Below are positions 1-7,791 of a stretch of DNA of 64,000 nucleotides, one piece after another. The notes under the pieces are model-generated. The model ran no database searches, had not been told where the DNA came from, and saw nothing but the letters and a program-made list of their open reading frames with translations. A program made the position numbers and the translations under genes. Origin of the DNA: Bryobacterales bacterium (GTDB taxonomy: Bacteria; Acidobacteriota; Terriglobia; Bryobacterales; Bryobacteraceae); contig JADJOP010000002.1 in NCBI GenBank assembly GCA_016713735.1, positions 124,001 through 188,000 of the forward strand. Reading direction: 5' to 3'. Position 1 is the first letter of the stretch. Each line of letters starts with the position of its first letter.

Positions 1-852
1 CGTTCCTTCCACATCAGGCCGGCGCGAGTTCAAAATGAGCACCGGAATCTCTTTCTCCACCGCCGGCAGCACCGTGCTCGGATGCAGCACTTTGGCCCCG
101 AAGTAAGCCAGCTCGGCCGCTTCGGCAAACGAGATCACGCGCACACGGCGCCCGCCCGCGAGCACGCGCGGGTCACAGGTGAGCATGCCATCCACATCCG
201 TCCAGATCTGGATCTCTTCCGCGCCGATGCCCGCGCCAACAATGGCCGCCGAGAAGTCCGAACCGCCGCGGCCGAGCGTTGAGGTTACGCCCGCCTTGGT
301 CGAGCCAATGAAGCCGCCCATCACCACCACGGCCCGCGCCGCCAGTTGCGGCACGCGCGCCGCCAGCCGCTCGTAGGTCTCCGCGTAGAGCGGTGCGGCC
401 TGCGAATGCCGGTCATCGGTGATGATCAACTCCCGCGCGTCCACATGCTCCGCCGCGATCCCGCGCCGCGAGAATGCAGCCGTCACGGCCAGGCTCGACA
501 TGCGTTCCCCATAGCTCGAAATGGCATCAATGGAGCGCGGCGTCAGCTCGCCCAACACCGACATGCCGCGCAGCAGCTCCGCCAACTCCGCGAAGTGCGC
601 ATCCACCTCGCCCTTCACCTCCGGCGCCTCGGCGTGGTGAAACGCGCGCAACTCGGCCAGCTTGCCGAGCGCCTTCTCGCGCTCCCCCGCCACGGCCAGA
701 TGCGCACACTCCAGCAGCCGGTTCGTGGTCTTGCCCATGGCCGACACCACCACCACCGGCCTGCGCTCCAGGCGCGCTTCGACGATCGAAACAACCCGGT
801 CGATCGCGGCGGCAGACTCCACCGAGCTGCCGCCGAACTTCATCACAATCAT
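1..852 (-). CDS. lysC: Aspartokinase (partial, N-terminal 284 codons)
   Basis: Aspartate kinase phosphorylates L-aspartate, the first step to lysine, threonine and methionine. The reading frame starts with ATG at 852 and runs off the left edge without a stop. Visible family motifs are the N-terminal KFGGSSV nucleotide-binding motif at residues 5-11, SSYGERMSS near residue 113, and LGRGGSDFSA near residue 190, all in the amino acid kinase fold. The C-terminal ACT regulatory domains would lie outside the window. A GGAG-type ribosome site precedes the ATG. The gene lies 17 bp after asd on the same strand, so lysC is probably the last of a dapE-asd-lysC transcription unit. The family call is very safe; whether it is a lysine- or threonine-inhibited isozyme cannot be told. 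Confidence 0.95.
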   Translation of the reverse strand, partial: MIVMKFGGSSVESAAAIDRVVSIVEARLERRPVVVVSAMGKTTNRLLECAHLAVAGEREKALGKLAELRAFHHAEAPEVKGEVDAHFAELAELLRGMSVLGELTPRSIDAISSYGERMSSLAVTAAFSRRGIAAEHVDARELIITDDRHSQAAPLYAETYERLAARVPQLAARAVVVMGGFIGSTKAGVTSTLGRGGSDFSAAIVGAGIGAEEIQIWTDVDGMLTCDPRVLAGGRRVRVISFAEAAELAYFGAKVLHPSTVLPAVEKEIPVLILNSRRPDVEGT

Positions 853-869
853 TGCCGTAACTCCGCTGA

Positions 870-1916
870 CTACACCAACCCCTGGGCCTTCATCAACTCC
901 GCGTTCAACACCGAAGCGCCGGCCGCCCCGCGCACCGTGTTATGTCCCAGGCAGAGGAACTTCCAGTCGAACACCGGACACGCACGCAGCCGCCCGACAA
1001 ACACCGCCATGCCGTTTTCCCGCTCCACGTCGCGGCGCGGTTGCGGACGGTCCTGCTGCGGCAGGTAAATCACCGGCCGCGGTGGCGCGCTCGGCAGCTT
1101 CAGTTGCTGCGGCAGCGCCGTGAACGACTCAATCGCCGCCCGCACCTCATCCGCGCTCGGCTTCGACGAAAGTTCCACCGACACCGAAACGAGGTGCCCG
1201 TCCACCACCGGCACGCGGTTGCACGTGGCGCTTAATTTCATCGGATGGTTCGTGAAGCTCGCGCCGTCACAGCCGCCCATGATCTTGTGCGTCTCCATCT
1301 CCATCTTTTCTTCTTCGCCGCCGATGTAGGGAATCACGTTGGCCGTGATGTCCATCGAGGCCACGCCCGGATAGCCTGCGCCTGAGATCGCCTGCATCGT
1401 CGTGATCACCGACCGCGTGATGCCAAATTGCTGGAACGGCGCCAGCGCCATCGTGAGCACGATCGTCGAGCAGTTCGGATTGGTCACAATCTGCCCGCTC
1501 CACCCACGGTTCTTTTTCTGCACGGGCAGAATGCTGAGGTGCTCGGCATTGATCTCCGGCACCAGCAGCGGCACGTCCGCTTCCATGCGGTGGTTGCGCG
1601 AATTCGAAAGAACGGTATGCCCGTTCTTGGCGAAGTCCTGCTCAATCTCGGTGGCCACGCTGGCATCCATCGCCGAAAAGACAATCTGCGGCGCGCCCGC
1701 CGGTTTGCACTCCGACACGGTCAGGTTGGCCACATCTTCGGGCATCGCGCCCGCCAATCGCCAACTCGTGGCCTCGTTGTACTTCTTGCCCGCCGAGCGG
1801 TCGCTTGCCCCCACAAAGGTGATTCGAAACCAGGGGTGGTTCGCAAGGAACTTCACGAAATGCTGGCCCACCATGCCGGTGGCGCCTAGGACTCCAACAG
1901 GGATGCGTTGACTCAC
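870..1916 (-). CDS. asd: Aspartate-semialdehyde dehydrogenase
   Basis: NADPH-dependent reduction of aspartyl phosphate to aspartate semialdehyde, the step after LysC. The protein is 348 aa from a GTG start. Residues 4-15 hold the Rossmann motif VGVLGATGMVGQ, and the catalytic cysteine is in VTNPNCST near residue 145. The sequence style (long insertions such as WSGQIVTNPNC and the AISGAGYPGV stretch) resembles the archaeal/fungal-type Asd rather than the enterobacterial one. I chose GTG at 1916 because it forms a GTGA overlap with the stop of the upstream gene and is preceded by AAGGAGG; the frame is open a further 44 codons upstream but that part lies inside the neighbour. It is translationally coupled to the DapE-like gene. 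Confidence 0.95.
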   Translation of the reverse strand: MSQRIPVGVLGATGMVGQHFVKFLANHPWFRITFVGASDRSAGKKYNEATSWRLAGAMPEDVANLTVSECKPAGAPQIVFSAMDASVATEIEQDFAKNGHTVLSNSRNHRMEADVPLLVPEINAEHLSILPVQKKNRGWSGQIVTNPNCSTIVLTMALAPFQQFGITRSVITTMQAISGAGYPGVASMDITANVIPYIGGEEEKMEMETHKIMGGCDGASFTNHPMKLSATCNRVPVVDGHLVSVSVELSSKPSADEVRAAIESFTALPQQLKLPSAPPRPVIYLPQQDRPQPRRDVERENGMAVFVGRLRACPVFDWKFLCLGHNTVRGAAGASVLNAELMKAQGLV

Positions 1917-2920
1917 GCTGACAACAACCTCCTTACCATCAATGCGTATAACTCCACGGCCGCTTCCAACTCCCGCTTCGGCACGCGCTCTTCGCTCGTG
2001 TGAGCGACATGAATCGTGCCCGGGCCCAGCAGCAGCGGCCTGCCCCATGCCCCGCCAAAGGCGGGAATATCGGTGGTGTAGCTCACCACGCTTGTTTCAA
2101 TGCCCTCGACGGCTTCCATATGAATCGCCGGCAGGCAGAGAACTTCAACGGCTTCGGCGCGGCCTTCGCAGGCCTTCTGCACGGCGGCCTTGGTCGCTTC
2201 GCCGTCGTCCACCAGGCGGATCAGAATCTCCGCCTTGGCGAAATCGGAAATGACGTTCGGCGCGCGGCCGCCCTGAATAATCCCAATGTTCATCGTGCTC
2301 GGCCCGAGCACCTGATCGGTGGGCAGCGCAATCCGGCGCATCGCCTCCAGCGCGTCCAGCAGCTTGTCGATGGCCGACTCGCCCAACTCCGGGTACGCCG
2401 AATGCGCCATGCGCCCGTGCGCTGTCACCTCATAGCGCAGCGCGCCCTTGCTGCCCAGCGCCAGCTTGCACTCGGTCGGCTCACCGTTGATCAGATACTG
2501 CGAACCGCGCGGCAGCTTGGCCATGTGATAGGCCCCCGCGCTATTGCGTTCCTCGCCGACGACAAACAATAGCGCCAGACCGCGCCCGCCCTCGCTGAGC
2601 ACGCGCTCGGCCGCATGCAACATGGAGGCGATGATGCCCTTCACATCGCACGCCCCGCGGCCCCAGATGAACTCCTCATCCTCGCGCGAGGGAATGAACG
2701 GCGGAACCGTGTCCAGGTGCGTCGATAGCGTCACCTTCGGCTCGCCGAAACAGGCCAGCACGTTGTACCGGTTCGGCTCCACCTCGATCCGTTCCACCGT
2801 GCCGTCAAAGCGGCCCGCCAGCTCAGCCAGGTAGTTGTGAACGAAATGGCCGACGGCCAGCTCGTTGCCCGTGATCGATTCAATGTCGATGAGAGTTCGC
2901 GTCAGTTCGAACAGATGCAT
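1913..2920 (-). CDS. M20 family deacylase, probable succinyl-diaminopimelate desuccinylase or acetylornithine deacetylase
   Basis: A 335 aa zinc-dependent M20 amidohydrolase. Metal/catalytic motifs are visible: STHLDTVPPF (His and following Asp), GRGACDVKG (bridging Asp) and VVGEERNSAG (Glu pair). Its position directly before asd and lysC, with a 4-bp GTGA overlap, argues for DapE, which frees L,L-diaminopimelate from its N-succinyl form in lysine synthesis. ArgE-type N-acetylornithine deacetylase cannot be excluded from sequence alone, because both belong to the same family. The start at 2920 (MHLFELTRTLI) is chosen because family members begin about there; the 27 codons upstream in frame look non-coding. 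Cytoplasmic, no signal peptide. Confidence 0.82.
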   Translation of the reverse strand: MHLFELTRTLIDIESITGNELAVGHFVHNYLAELAGRFDGTVERIEVEPNRYNVLACFGEPKVTLSTHLDTVPPFIPSREDEEFIWGRGACDVKGIIASMLHAAERVLSEGGRGLALLFVVGEERNSAGAYHMAKLPRGSQYLINGEPTECKLALGSKGALRYEVTAHGRMAHSAYPELGESAIDKLLDALEAMRRIALPTDQVLGPSTMNIGIIQGGRAPNVISDFAKAEILIRLVDDGEATKAAVQKACEGRAEAVEVLCLPAIHMEAVEGIETSVVSYTTDIPAFGGAWGRPLLLGPGTIHVAHTSEERVPKRELEAAVELYALMVRRLLSA

Positions 2921-3225
2921 AATCACTCGCACCCGGCGAACCGCGGAAAAAAGGCAGGAAGAGAGGGAAGGGTATTCGGCTCTCCTCGGATAGCGCTCCA
3001 TCCATACGCGGATGACAGTGGGCAGGATTTAACCTGGCCCCCCAACCGCCCGCGCTGGCCTGCGCTGGCGATTTCGGCGAGCCCGACTGCTCTTGCCCCG
3101 TTCCCCCACCGTCCGATTGGCCTCGGAACCGCTCGGCGGGCTACTAATGGCGCTCGCTCCTCTACCGGGAACTCTTAGCGTAGCCGAGGGGGCGCCGCGC
3201 CGTCAATGGCCGCCGCCCCTCTCGC
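2921..3225. other. Intergenic region between the DapE-like gene and htrA
   Basis: About 300 bp with no convincing coding frame. It should hold the promoter of the dapE-asd-lysC unit. Near 3188-3221 there is an imperfect GC-rich inverted repeat (GAGGGGGCGCC facing GCCGCCGCCCCTC) just past the htrA stop on the minus strand, which could end htrA transcription, although it has no T-tract. Confidence 0.4.
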
Positions 3226-4827
3226 TTATTCCTTCGGCAGTGTGCCCGCCAGGAAGAACACCGTGAACTCCGGCGCTCCCCCACGCCGCGAAAGCGGATT
3301 GGCCCGCGCAATGCGGAACGCCACCGGGTCGCCCGGCTTCAGCGTTCCCTGGATCTTGCGGATGTCCTCCACGCTCGCCACCGGCTTGCGGTTGATGGAG
3401 AGAATCGTGTCGCCCACCTGCACGCCGATCTCCTCGGCAAAGCTGCCTTCGATCACCTGCGTCACGCGTACGCCCGCGCCGTCGCTGTCTTTGATCTGCT
3501 CGCGCTCGGAGGGCGTCAGGCCCTTCACATACAGCCCGAACTTGGCCTCGGCCGCCTCACCGGGTTCTTCTTCCACCGGCGGACGAATCCGGGCAAAGCG
3601 AGGATCGTCCTTGAACACCTCGGCCCGGTCGCGCACCGTGATCGGCACGTCCATCTTTTTGCCCTTGCGGTCGAGCGTCACTGTGATGTTCTCGCCAATG
3701 GGCGTATCGGCGACGCGGGCCACCAGGTCCTCGCCGTCTTTCACGCTCTTGCCGTTCATCGCAACGATGATGTCCTCGGGCTTCACGCCGGCTTTATCCG
3801 CCGGGCCGTCCTTGGTCACCTGCTCCACAATCACGCCGTTGCTCACGCCCAACGCCTTGAGCAACTCCGGCCGTTCCTGCCCGCGCGTCCACGAGATGCC
3901 GATCGAGCCGCGCGTCACGCGCCCGTAGCGCGTCAGTTGGTTGTACACCTTCACCGCCATGTTCACCGGCAACGCAAAGCCGATGCCCTGGTTGCCGCCG
4001 CTGCGCGTGGCGATGGCCGTATTCACGCCGATCACCTCGCCGCGGATATTCAGCAGCGGACCACCCGAGTTGCCCGGGTTGATCGCCGCGTCGGTCTGGA
4101 TGAACTTCTGGAATTGCTGCGCCACGTCGCGCCCTTGTGCGCTCACGATGCCTACTGTCACGCTGGCTTCCAACCCGAACGGCGAACCAATGGCGATGGC
4201 CCAATCGCCCACCTGCACGGCGTCGGAATTCCCCACCGGCACAAACGGCAGCGTGCGGGGGGCCTCGATTTTGATCACGGCCAGGTCGGTCTCCACGTCA
4301 AAGCCGATCAACTTGGCCCTGTGCTCCGCCGGATCGCCATGCAGCTTCACCTTGATCGTCGTGGCGTCGTCCACCACGTGGTGATTAGTGATGATGTAGC
4401 CCTTCGGGTCGACAATGAACCCCGACCCCTCACCGCCCCCGCGCGGCTGCGTCGACGGCGACTCGCCCAGCGGCCCCTGGCGGAAGAAGCGGCGGAACAG
4501 GTCCATCCCCTCTTCATCCTCTTCGCCTTCCTGGCTTTGCGGCGGGCGAACGCGCTGGCGCGTCGTCTCCTGCTTCGGCTTGTACTCGGTGGAAATATTC
4601 ACCACCGCCGGCTCCACCTTGTTCACGATTGCCGTGAACTCGTTTTGCAGTTTAACGGGTGAAGGAATCTTCAACGGCGTTGCGTCCGTCACCGGCTTGT
4701 CCGACCCTTTGTCGGCCCGCACCTCGGTGTGAATCAAGGTGCCGATCAGAATGCCGACGGCCAGGGTGCCCAGGATGAGGGCCAGTGAGAGAATTTTCGG
4801 TTCGCGAACTTTTTGCTTCCAGTTCAT
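3226..4827 (-). CDS. HtrA/DegP-like periplasmic serine protease with two PDZ domains
   Basis: A 533 aa Do-type protease for envelope protein quality control. An N-terminal anchor or signal (LALILGTLAVGILIG, residues 14-28) is followed by an acidic linker and a trypsin-like domain with the full triad: His150 in TNHHVVDD, Asp181 in ETDLAV and Ser254 in NPGNSGGPL. Two PDZ domains follow, the first around residues 330-420 and the second around 440-530 (VGDTILSINRKPV). The start at 4827 is preceded by GGGGAGG; the longer upstream frame has no membrane or domain logic. It is the last gene in a co-directional run behind the EamA and M20 genes. Whether it corresponds to DegP, DegQ or MucD cannot be decided. 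Confidence 0.93.
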   Translation of the reverse strand: MNWKQKVREPKILSLALILGTLAVGILIGTLIHTEVRADKGSDKPVTDATPLKIPSPVKLQNEFTAIVNKVEPAVVNISTEYKPKQETTRQRVRPPQSQEGEEDEEGMDLFRRFFRQGPLGESPSTQPRGGGEGSGFIVDPKGYIITNHHVVDDATTIKVKLHGDPAEHRAKLIGFDVETDLAVIKIEAPRTLPFVPVGNSDAVQVGDWAIAIGSPFGLEASVTVGIVSAQGRDVAQQFQKFIQTDAAINPGNSGGPLLNIRGEVIGVNTAIATRSGGNQGIGFALPVNMAVKVYNQLTRYGRVTRGSIGISWTRGQERPELLKALGVSNGVIVEQVTKDGPADKAGVKPEDIIVAMNGKSVKDGEDLVARVADTPIGENITVTLDRKGKKMDVPITVRDRAEVFKDDPRFARIRPPVEEEPGEAAEAKFGLYVKGLTPSEREQIKDSDGAGVRVTQVIEGSFAEEIGVQVGDTILSINRKPVASVEDIRKIQGTLKPGDPVAFRIARANPLSRRGGAPEFTVFFLAGTLPKE

Positions 4828-4898
4828 GGGATCGTCCAGCCTCCCCTTGAGGCTTCTTTCTTCAATTATAGGGTCCGCCGCCGCCGCCGCGGATACCC

Positions 4899-5813
4899 CT
4901 AGCGTTCCTCGCCCAATGGCGGCCGCCGCGAGGCCGGTTTCCACTCCACAATACCGACTCCGGCCAGAATCAACACCGCCCCGCCGGCGGCGGCAAGGCC
5001 CAGCCGTTCACCCAACACTCCATATGACGTCAGCCACGCCGAAACGGGTTCAAGAGCAAAAATCAGCGCCACCCGCGTCGGCGTCGTGTGCTGCTGCGCC
5101 CACGCCATCACGGTAAACGCCAGCGCCGTGCAGAGCAAGCCCGTCACCACCACGCCGGTCCACACCCACGCCGTGGACCGGAATACCACCGGCTCCAGGC
5201 CCATCCCCGCCGCCGCTCCGCACAGCACGGCCACGACAGCCACCTGCACGCCGCTTAAGGCGGCAAACACGCCCTCATGGCGCACAAAGTGCCCCACCGC
5301 CAGCACATGCACGGCAAACAACAGCGCGCAGCCGATTGTCAGCAAATCGCCCACATTCCAATGGCCCCAGGCCTGGCCGGGCACGCTCAACGTCATCAGC
5401 GCGGTTCCCGCCAGCGCCAGGCCAACACCCAGCGCCTCGGTCCACCGCGGCAACCTGCCGGTGAACGCCGCCAGCAGCGCCGGCACGAACACCACATTGA
5501 GCGCCGTCAGAAAGCCCGATCGCGCCGGCGTGGTGTATTGCTGCCCGTAGGTCTGCAGCAAATAGGCCCCCGTCAGCAGCGCCCCGCACACCAGCCCGCC
5601 CCGCACGCCCCTCCGCTGCGCCGCCCAATCCAGCGCCAGTTCCCGCCGGTAGAGCACGAGCAACACCGCCCCGGCCAAGGCAAACCGCAGCGCCAGGAAC
5701 AACAGGACACTCACATCGTCCAGCGCCTGCTTGATCAGCGTGAACGACGATCCCCACACCAGCGTCACCAACGCCAGCGTCAGCTCCGCTCGGCCCGCCA
5801 CGCCGCCGCGCAT
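4899..5813 (-). CDS. EamA/DMT-family transporter
   Basis: A 304 aa integral membrane protein with the drug/metabolite transporter layout of about ten helices in two EamA repeats. It starts with LTLALVTLVWGSSFTLIK, the typical first helix of this family, and the second half has the matching ALIFALEPVSAWLTSY motif characteristic of the repeat. It probably exports or imports a small metabolite; the substrate is not predictable. It begins 4 bp after the stop of the M20 peptidase gene, so the two are likely co-transcribed, and its end lies 71 bp before htrA. Confidence 0.9.
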   Translation of the reverse strand: MRGGVAGRAELTLALVTLVWGSSFTLIKQALDDVSVLLFLALRFALAGAVLLVLYRRELALDWAAQRRGVRGGLVCGALLTGAYLLQTYGQQYTTPARSGFLTALNVVFVPALLAAFTGRLPRWTEALGVGLALAGTALMTLSVPGQAWGHWNVGDLLTIGCALLFAVHVLAVGHFVRHEGVFAALSGVQVAVVAVLCGAAAGMGLEPVVFRSTAWVWTGVVVTGLLCTALAFTVMAWAQQHTTPTRVALIFALEPVSAWLTSYGVLGERLGLAAAGGAVLILAGVGIVEWKPASRRPPLGEER

Positions 5814-5817
5814 GGCC

Positions 5818-7134
5818 CTAGCGCAGCCCTGCGAGCAGCCGCGCGTCCAGATCGCCCAACAGCAACAGCAACAGCAGCATCACCCGCCGCAGTCCCGTCT
5901 CGCGCCCCTCGGCGTGAAACCACTCGGCCGGGGTGTGCGCCCCGCCGCCGTGGCCTCCGGCCCCGATCGAAACCGCCGGAATCCCCAGCGAGAGCGGAAT
6001 GTTGGCATCCGTGGAAGCGCAGTCCATCTGGGCGCGGATGTTGTGCAGCCGGTCCACCGCCAGCAGATGGTCCAACAGCGGCGCGCCCGCCGTCAGCCGG
6101 CCCCCCGGCCGTGAGCCAATCTCCCTCACCTTCGCCGTCACCCGCGCCGCCCCGGATCCGTTGCGCTCCACCGTCACCGCCGCGTTTTCCGCCTCCAACG
6201 CCCGCTCAATCGACTGCGTCATCAAAGCCGCCATCTCGTCAATGCGCGCCGCGCTCTCGCTTCGTAAATCGAGCTTTGCCTTGGCCAGCACCGGAATCGA
6301 GTTGATCGACGTGCCGCCCTCAATCAGTCCGAAATTCCAGCTCGTCCGCGGCCCCTCGCCCTTCACTCCCGCCAGCCGCGAGGCATGATCGCAGAAATCC
6401 GTGATCGCCCGGCCCAGCGTATGAACCGGATTCCCCGTTCCGAAATCGCTCCAGGAATGCCCCCCCGGTCCGCTGATGCTGATCTCAAAGCGCCGGCTTG
6501 CCAGCGCCGCCGTCGTAATGTGATCCGTCGAAGGCCCGTCCAGCACCACAAACGCCGCCGCCCGCCCGCCGACCCCCGATGTCCGGCACAGGAACCGCAT
6601 CCCGCTCAGGTTGCCTTCCCCCTCCTCGCCCACATTGGCCGCCAGCAACAGCGGCAGCGCCGCGCCGCGCAGCGCCGGAGACTCCTCCACGGCCCGCGCA
6701 ATCGCCAGCAACCCGGCCAGCCCCGCGCCATTGTCCGCCACGCCCGGCCCGAACAACCGTCCGTCCCGCGTGGCCTCAATCTCCTCCTCCGAGCGCGGCG
6801 CCAGCACCGTGTCCAGGTGCGCTGTCACCACCACCGCCGGACCCTTCTCCACCACAGCCCTCGGCCCCGGCCGGTTGGCCACCACGTTGCCCGCGCGGTC
6901 CAACTTGGCCTCCCAACCCCAACGCCTCAACTCGGCGGCCACCCACTCCGCGCGCTTCTGCTCCTGAAACGTCGGCGCGGCAATGCGGCACACCTCCGCA
7001 TGCTTCTCATTGATCCAACGCTTCTCGCGCGCAAACCACTCCAACACCAGGCGCACGTCGGGCAAAGCCGCCAGCGCGGCGGCAGTGATCGTGGGGACGG
7101 GGCCCGATCCCCGCCCCGCTAGGGCTCCCGACAT
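5818..7134 (-). CDS. M20/M28-type metallopeptidase (peptidase T-like)
   Basis: A 438 aa cytoplasmic zinc peptidase. Motifs in order are VVTAHLDTV (His, Asp), GPGVADNGAGLAG (bridging Asp) and ANVGEEGEGNL (Glu pair), then the dimerisation domain with SGPGGHSW and SNSIP-like elements, and a final metal-binding GAGGHGGGAHTPAEW. The central domain layout resembles tripeptidase T/PepD-type aminopeptidases, so di- or tripeptide hydrolysis is the likeliest job. The minus strand carries TACACT eight nt before the ATG as well as a GAGG, so it could be read from a very short leader. It is followed 4 bp later by the EamA transporter gene, which may move its products. Confidence 0.85.
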   Translation of the reverse strand: MSGALAGRGSGPVPTITAAALAALPDVRLVLEWFAREKRWINEKHAEVCRIAAPTFQEQKRAEWVAAELRRWGWEAKLDRAGNVVANRPGPRAVVEKGPAVVVTAHLDTVLAPRSEEEIEATRDGRLFGPGVADNGAGLAGLLAIARAVEESPALRGAALPLLLAANVGEEGEGNLSGMRFLCRTSGVGGRAAAFVVLDGPSTDHITTAALASRRFEISISGPGGHSWSDFGTGNPVHTLGRAITDFCDHASRLAGVKGEGPRTSWNFGLIEGGTSINSIPVLAKAKLDLRSESAARIDEMAALMTQSIERALEAENAAVTVERNGSGAARVTAKVREIGSRPGGRLTAGAPLLDHLLAVDRLHNIRAQMDCASTDANIPLSLGIPAVSIGAGGHGGGAHTPAEWFHAEGRETGLRRVMLLLLLLLGDLDARLLAGLR

Positions 7135-7281
7135 GAATCCTCAGTGTACCCCGCGCCCGTTGCCTCTCCTCGCGCTCCCACCCCGGCAATCCTCGTCATC
7201 ACCCGGCCTCTGCAACCCCAAAACGCCGCGCTTTTCCCGCTCGGCCGCGAACCGGACGAGAATTGTCCGGGATCTCAGGGA

Positions 7282-7287
7282 TATACT
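7282..7287 (+). promoter_or_regulatory. Candidate -10 box for the ccm operon
   Basis: TATACT lies 21 bp upstream of the ccmE start. No good -35 is visible at 17 bp spacing (TTGTCC is present but too close), so this rests on the -10 match and on being the only AT-rich hexamer in the 174-bp gap between divergent genes. Confidence 0.35.
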
Positions 7288-7308
7288 AAGGGTCAGAAAG
7301 AGAGATCT

Positions 7309-7761
7309 ATGAAACCGTACGTGAAGTTTGGTTTGCTCACGGCTGTCATCATCGGTACACTCGCTTGGCTCGCGGTCGGTGGCATCAGCGAGACCAAGTC
7401 GTATTACAAAGAAGTCGCTGAACTGAAGAAGATGGGCGACGACGTCTACACCAAGCGCCTCCGCGTTGCCGGCGACGTTGCCGAAGGCTCCGTCGAGCGC
7501 AGTGGCCGCGAAGTTCGCTTCCTGTTGAAACAAAACGACCTCACGATCCCCGTCCTGTACGATTCCATGGACCCTCTCCCCGATACCTTCAAGGGCGGTG
7601 CGCAGGCCGTGGCCCATGGCAAAATGGGGCGCGACGGCGTCTTCCACGCCAACAAAATCGACGCCAAATGCGCCTCCAAGTACGAAGCCAAACCGGGCCA
7701 GAAATATCAACCCCCCGGCCAAACGGCTCCTCCCGCCGGCGACACCAAAGCATCTCTCTAG
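7309..7761 (+). CDS. ccmE: Cytochrome c maturation haem chaperone CcmE, CxxxY variant
   Basis: CcmE covalently holds haem in the periplasm and passes it to CcmF. The protein is 150 aa: an N-terminal anchor (GLLTAVIIGTLAWLAVGG), then the OB-fold beta-barrel with VAGDVAEGSV, LYDSMDPLPDTFKGG and AVAHGKMGRDGVFHANKI. In canonical proteins the haem-binding His sits in AKHDExY; here the same place reads AKCASKYE, a C-x3-Y motif. This CxxxY form is known from archaea and some Desulfovibrio-like bacteria. The ATG at 7309 is preceded by AGAAAGAGAG and begins at the membrane anchor; the longer upstream frame adds no plausible domain. It is the first gene of the operon, followed 30 bp later by ccmF. Confidence 0.93.
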   Translation: MKPYVKFGLLTAVIIGTLAWLAVGGISETKSYYKEVAELKKMGDDVYTKRLRVAGDVAEGSVERSGREVRFLLKQNDLTIPVLYDSMDPLPDTFKGGAQAVAHGKMGRDGVFHANKIDAKCASKYEAKPGQKYQPPGQTAPPAGDTKASL

Positions 7762-7791
7762 TGAGCCTCTGAAGGAGCAGCCAGAACATTC

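Noticed and set aside
4739..5116. Plus-strand frame of 125 residues between htrA and the EamA gene
   Set aside because: It overlaps the starts and ends of two supported minus-strand genes and has no ribosome site or motif.
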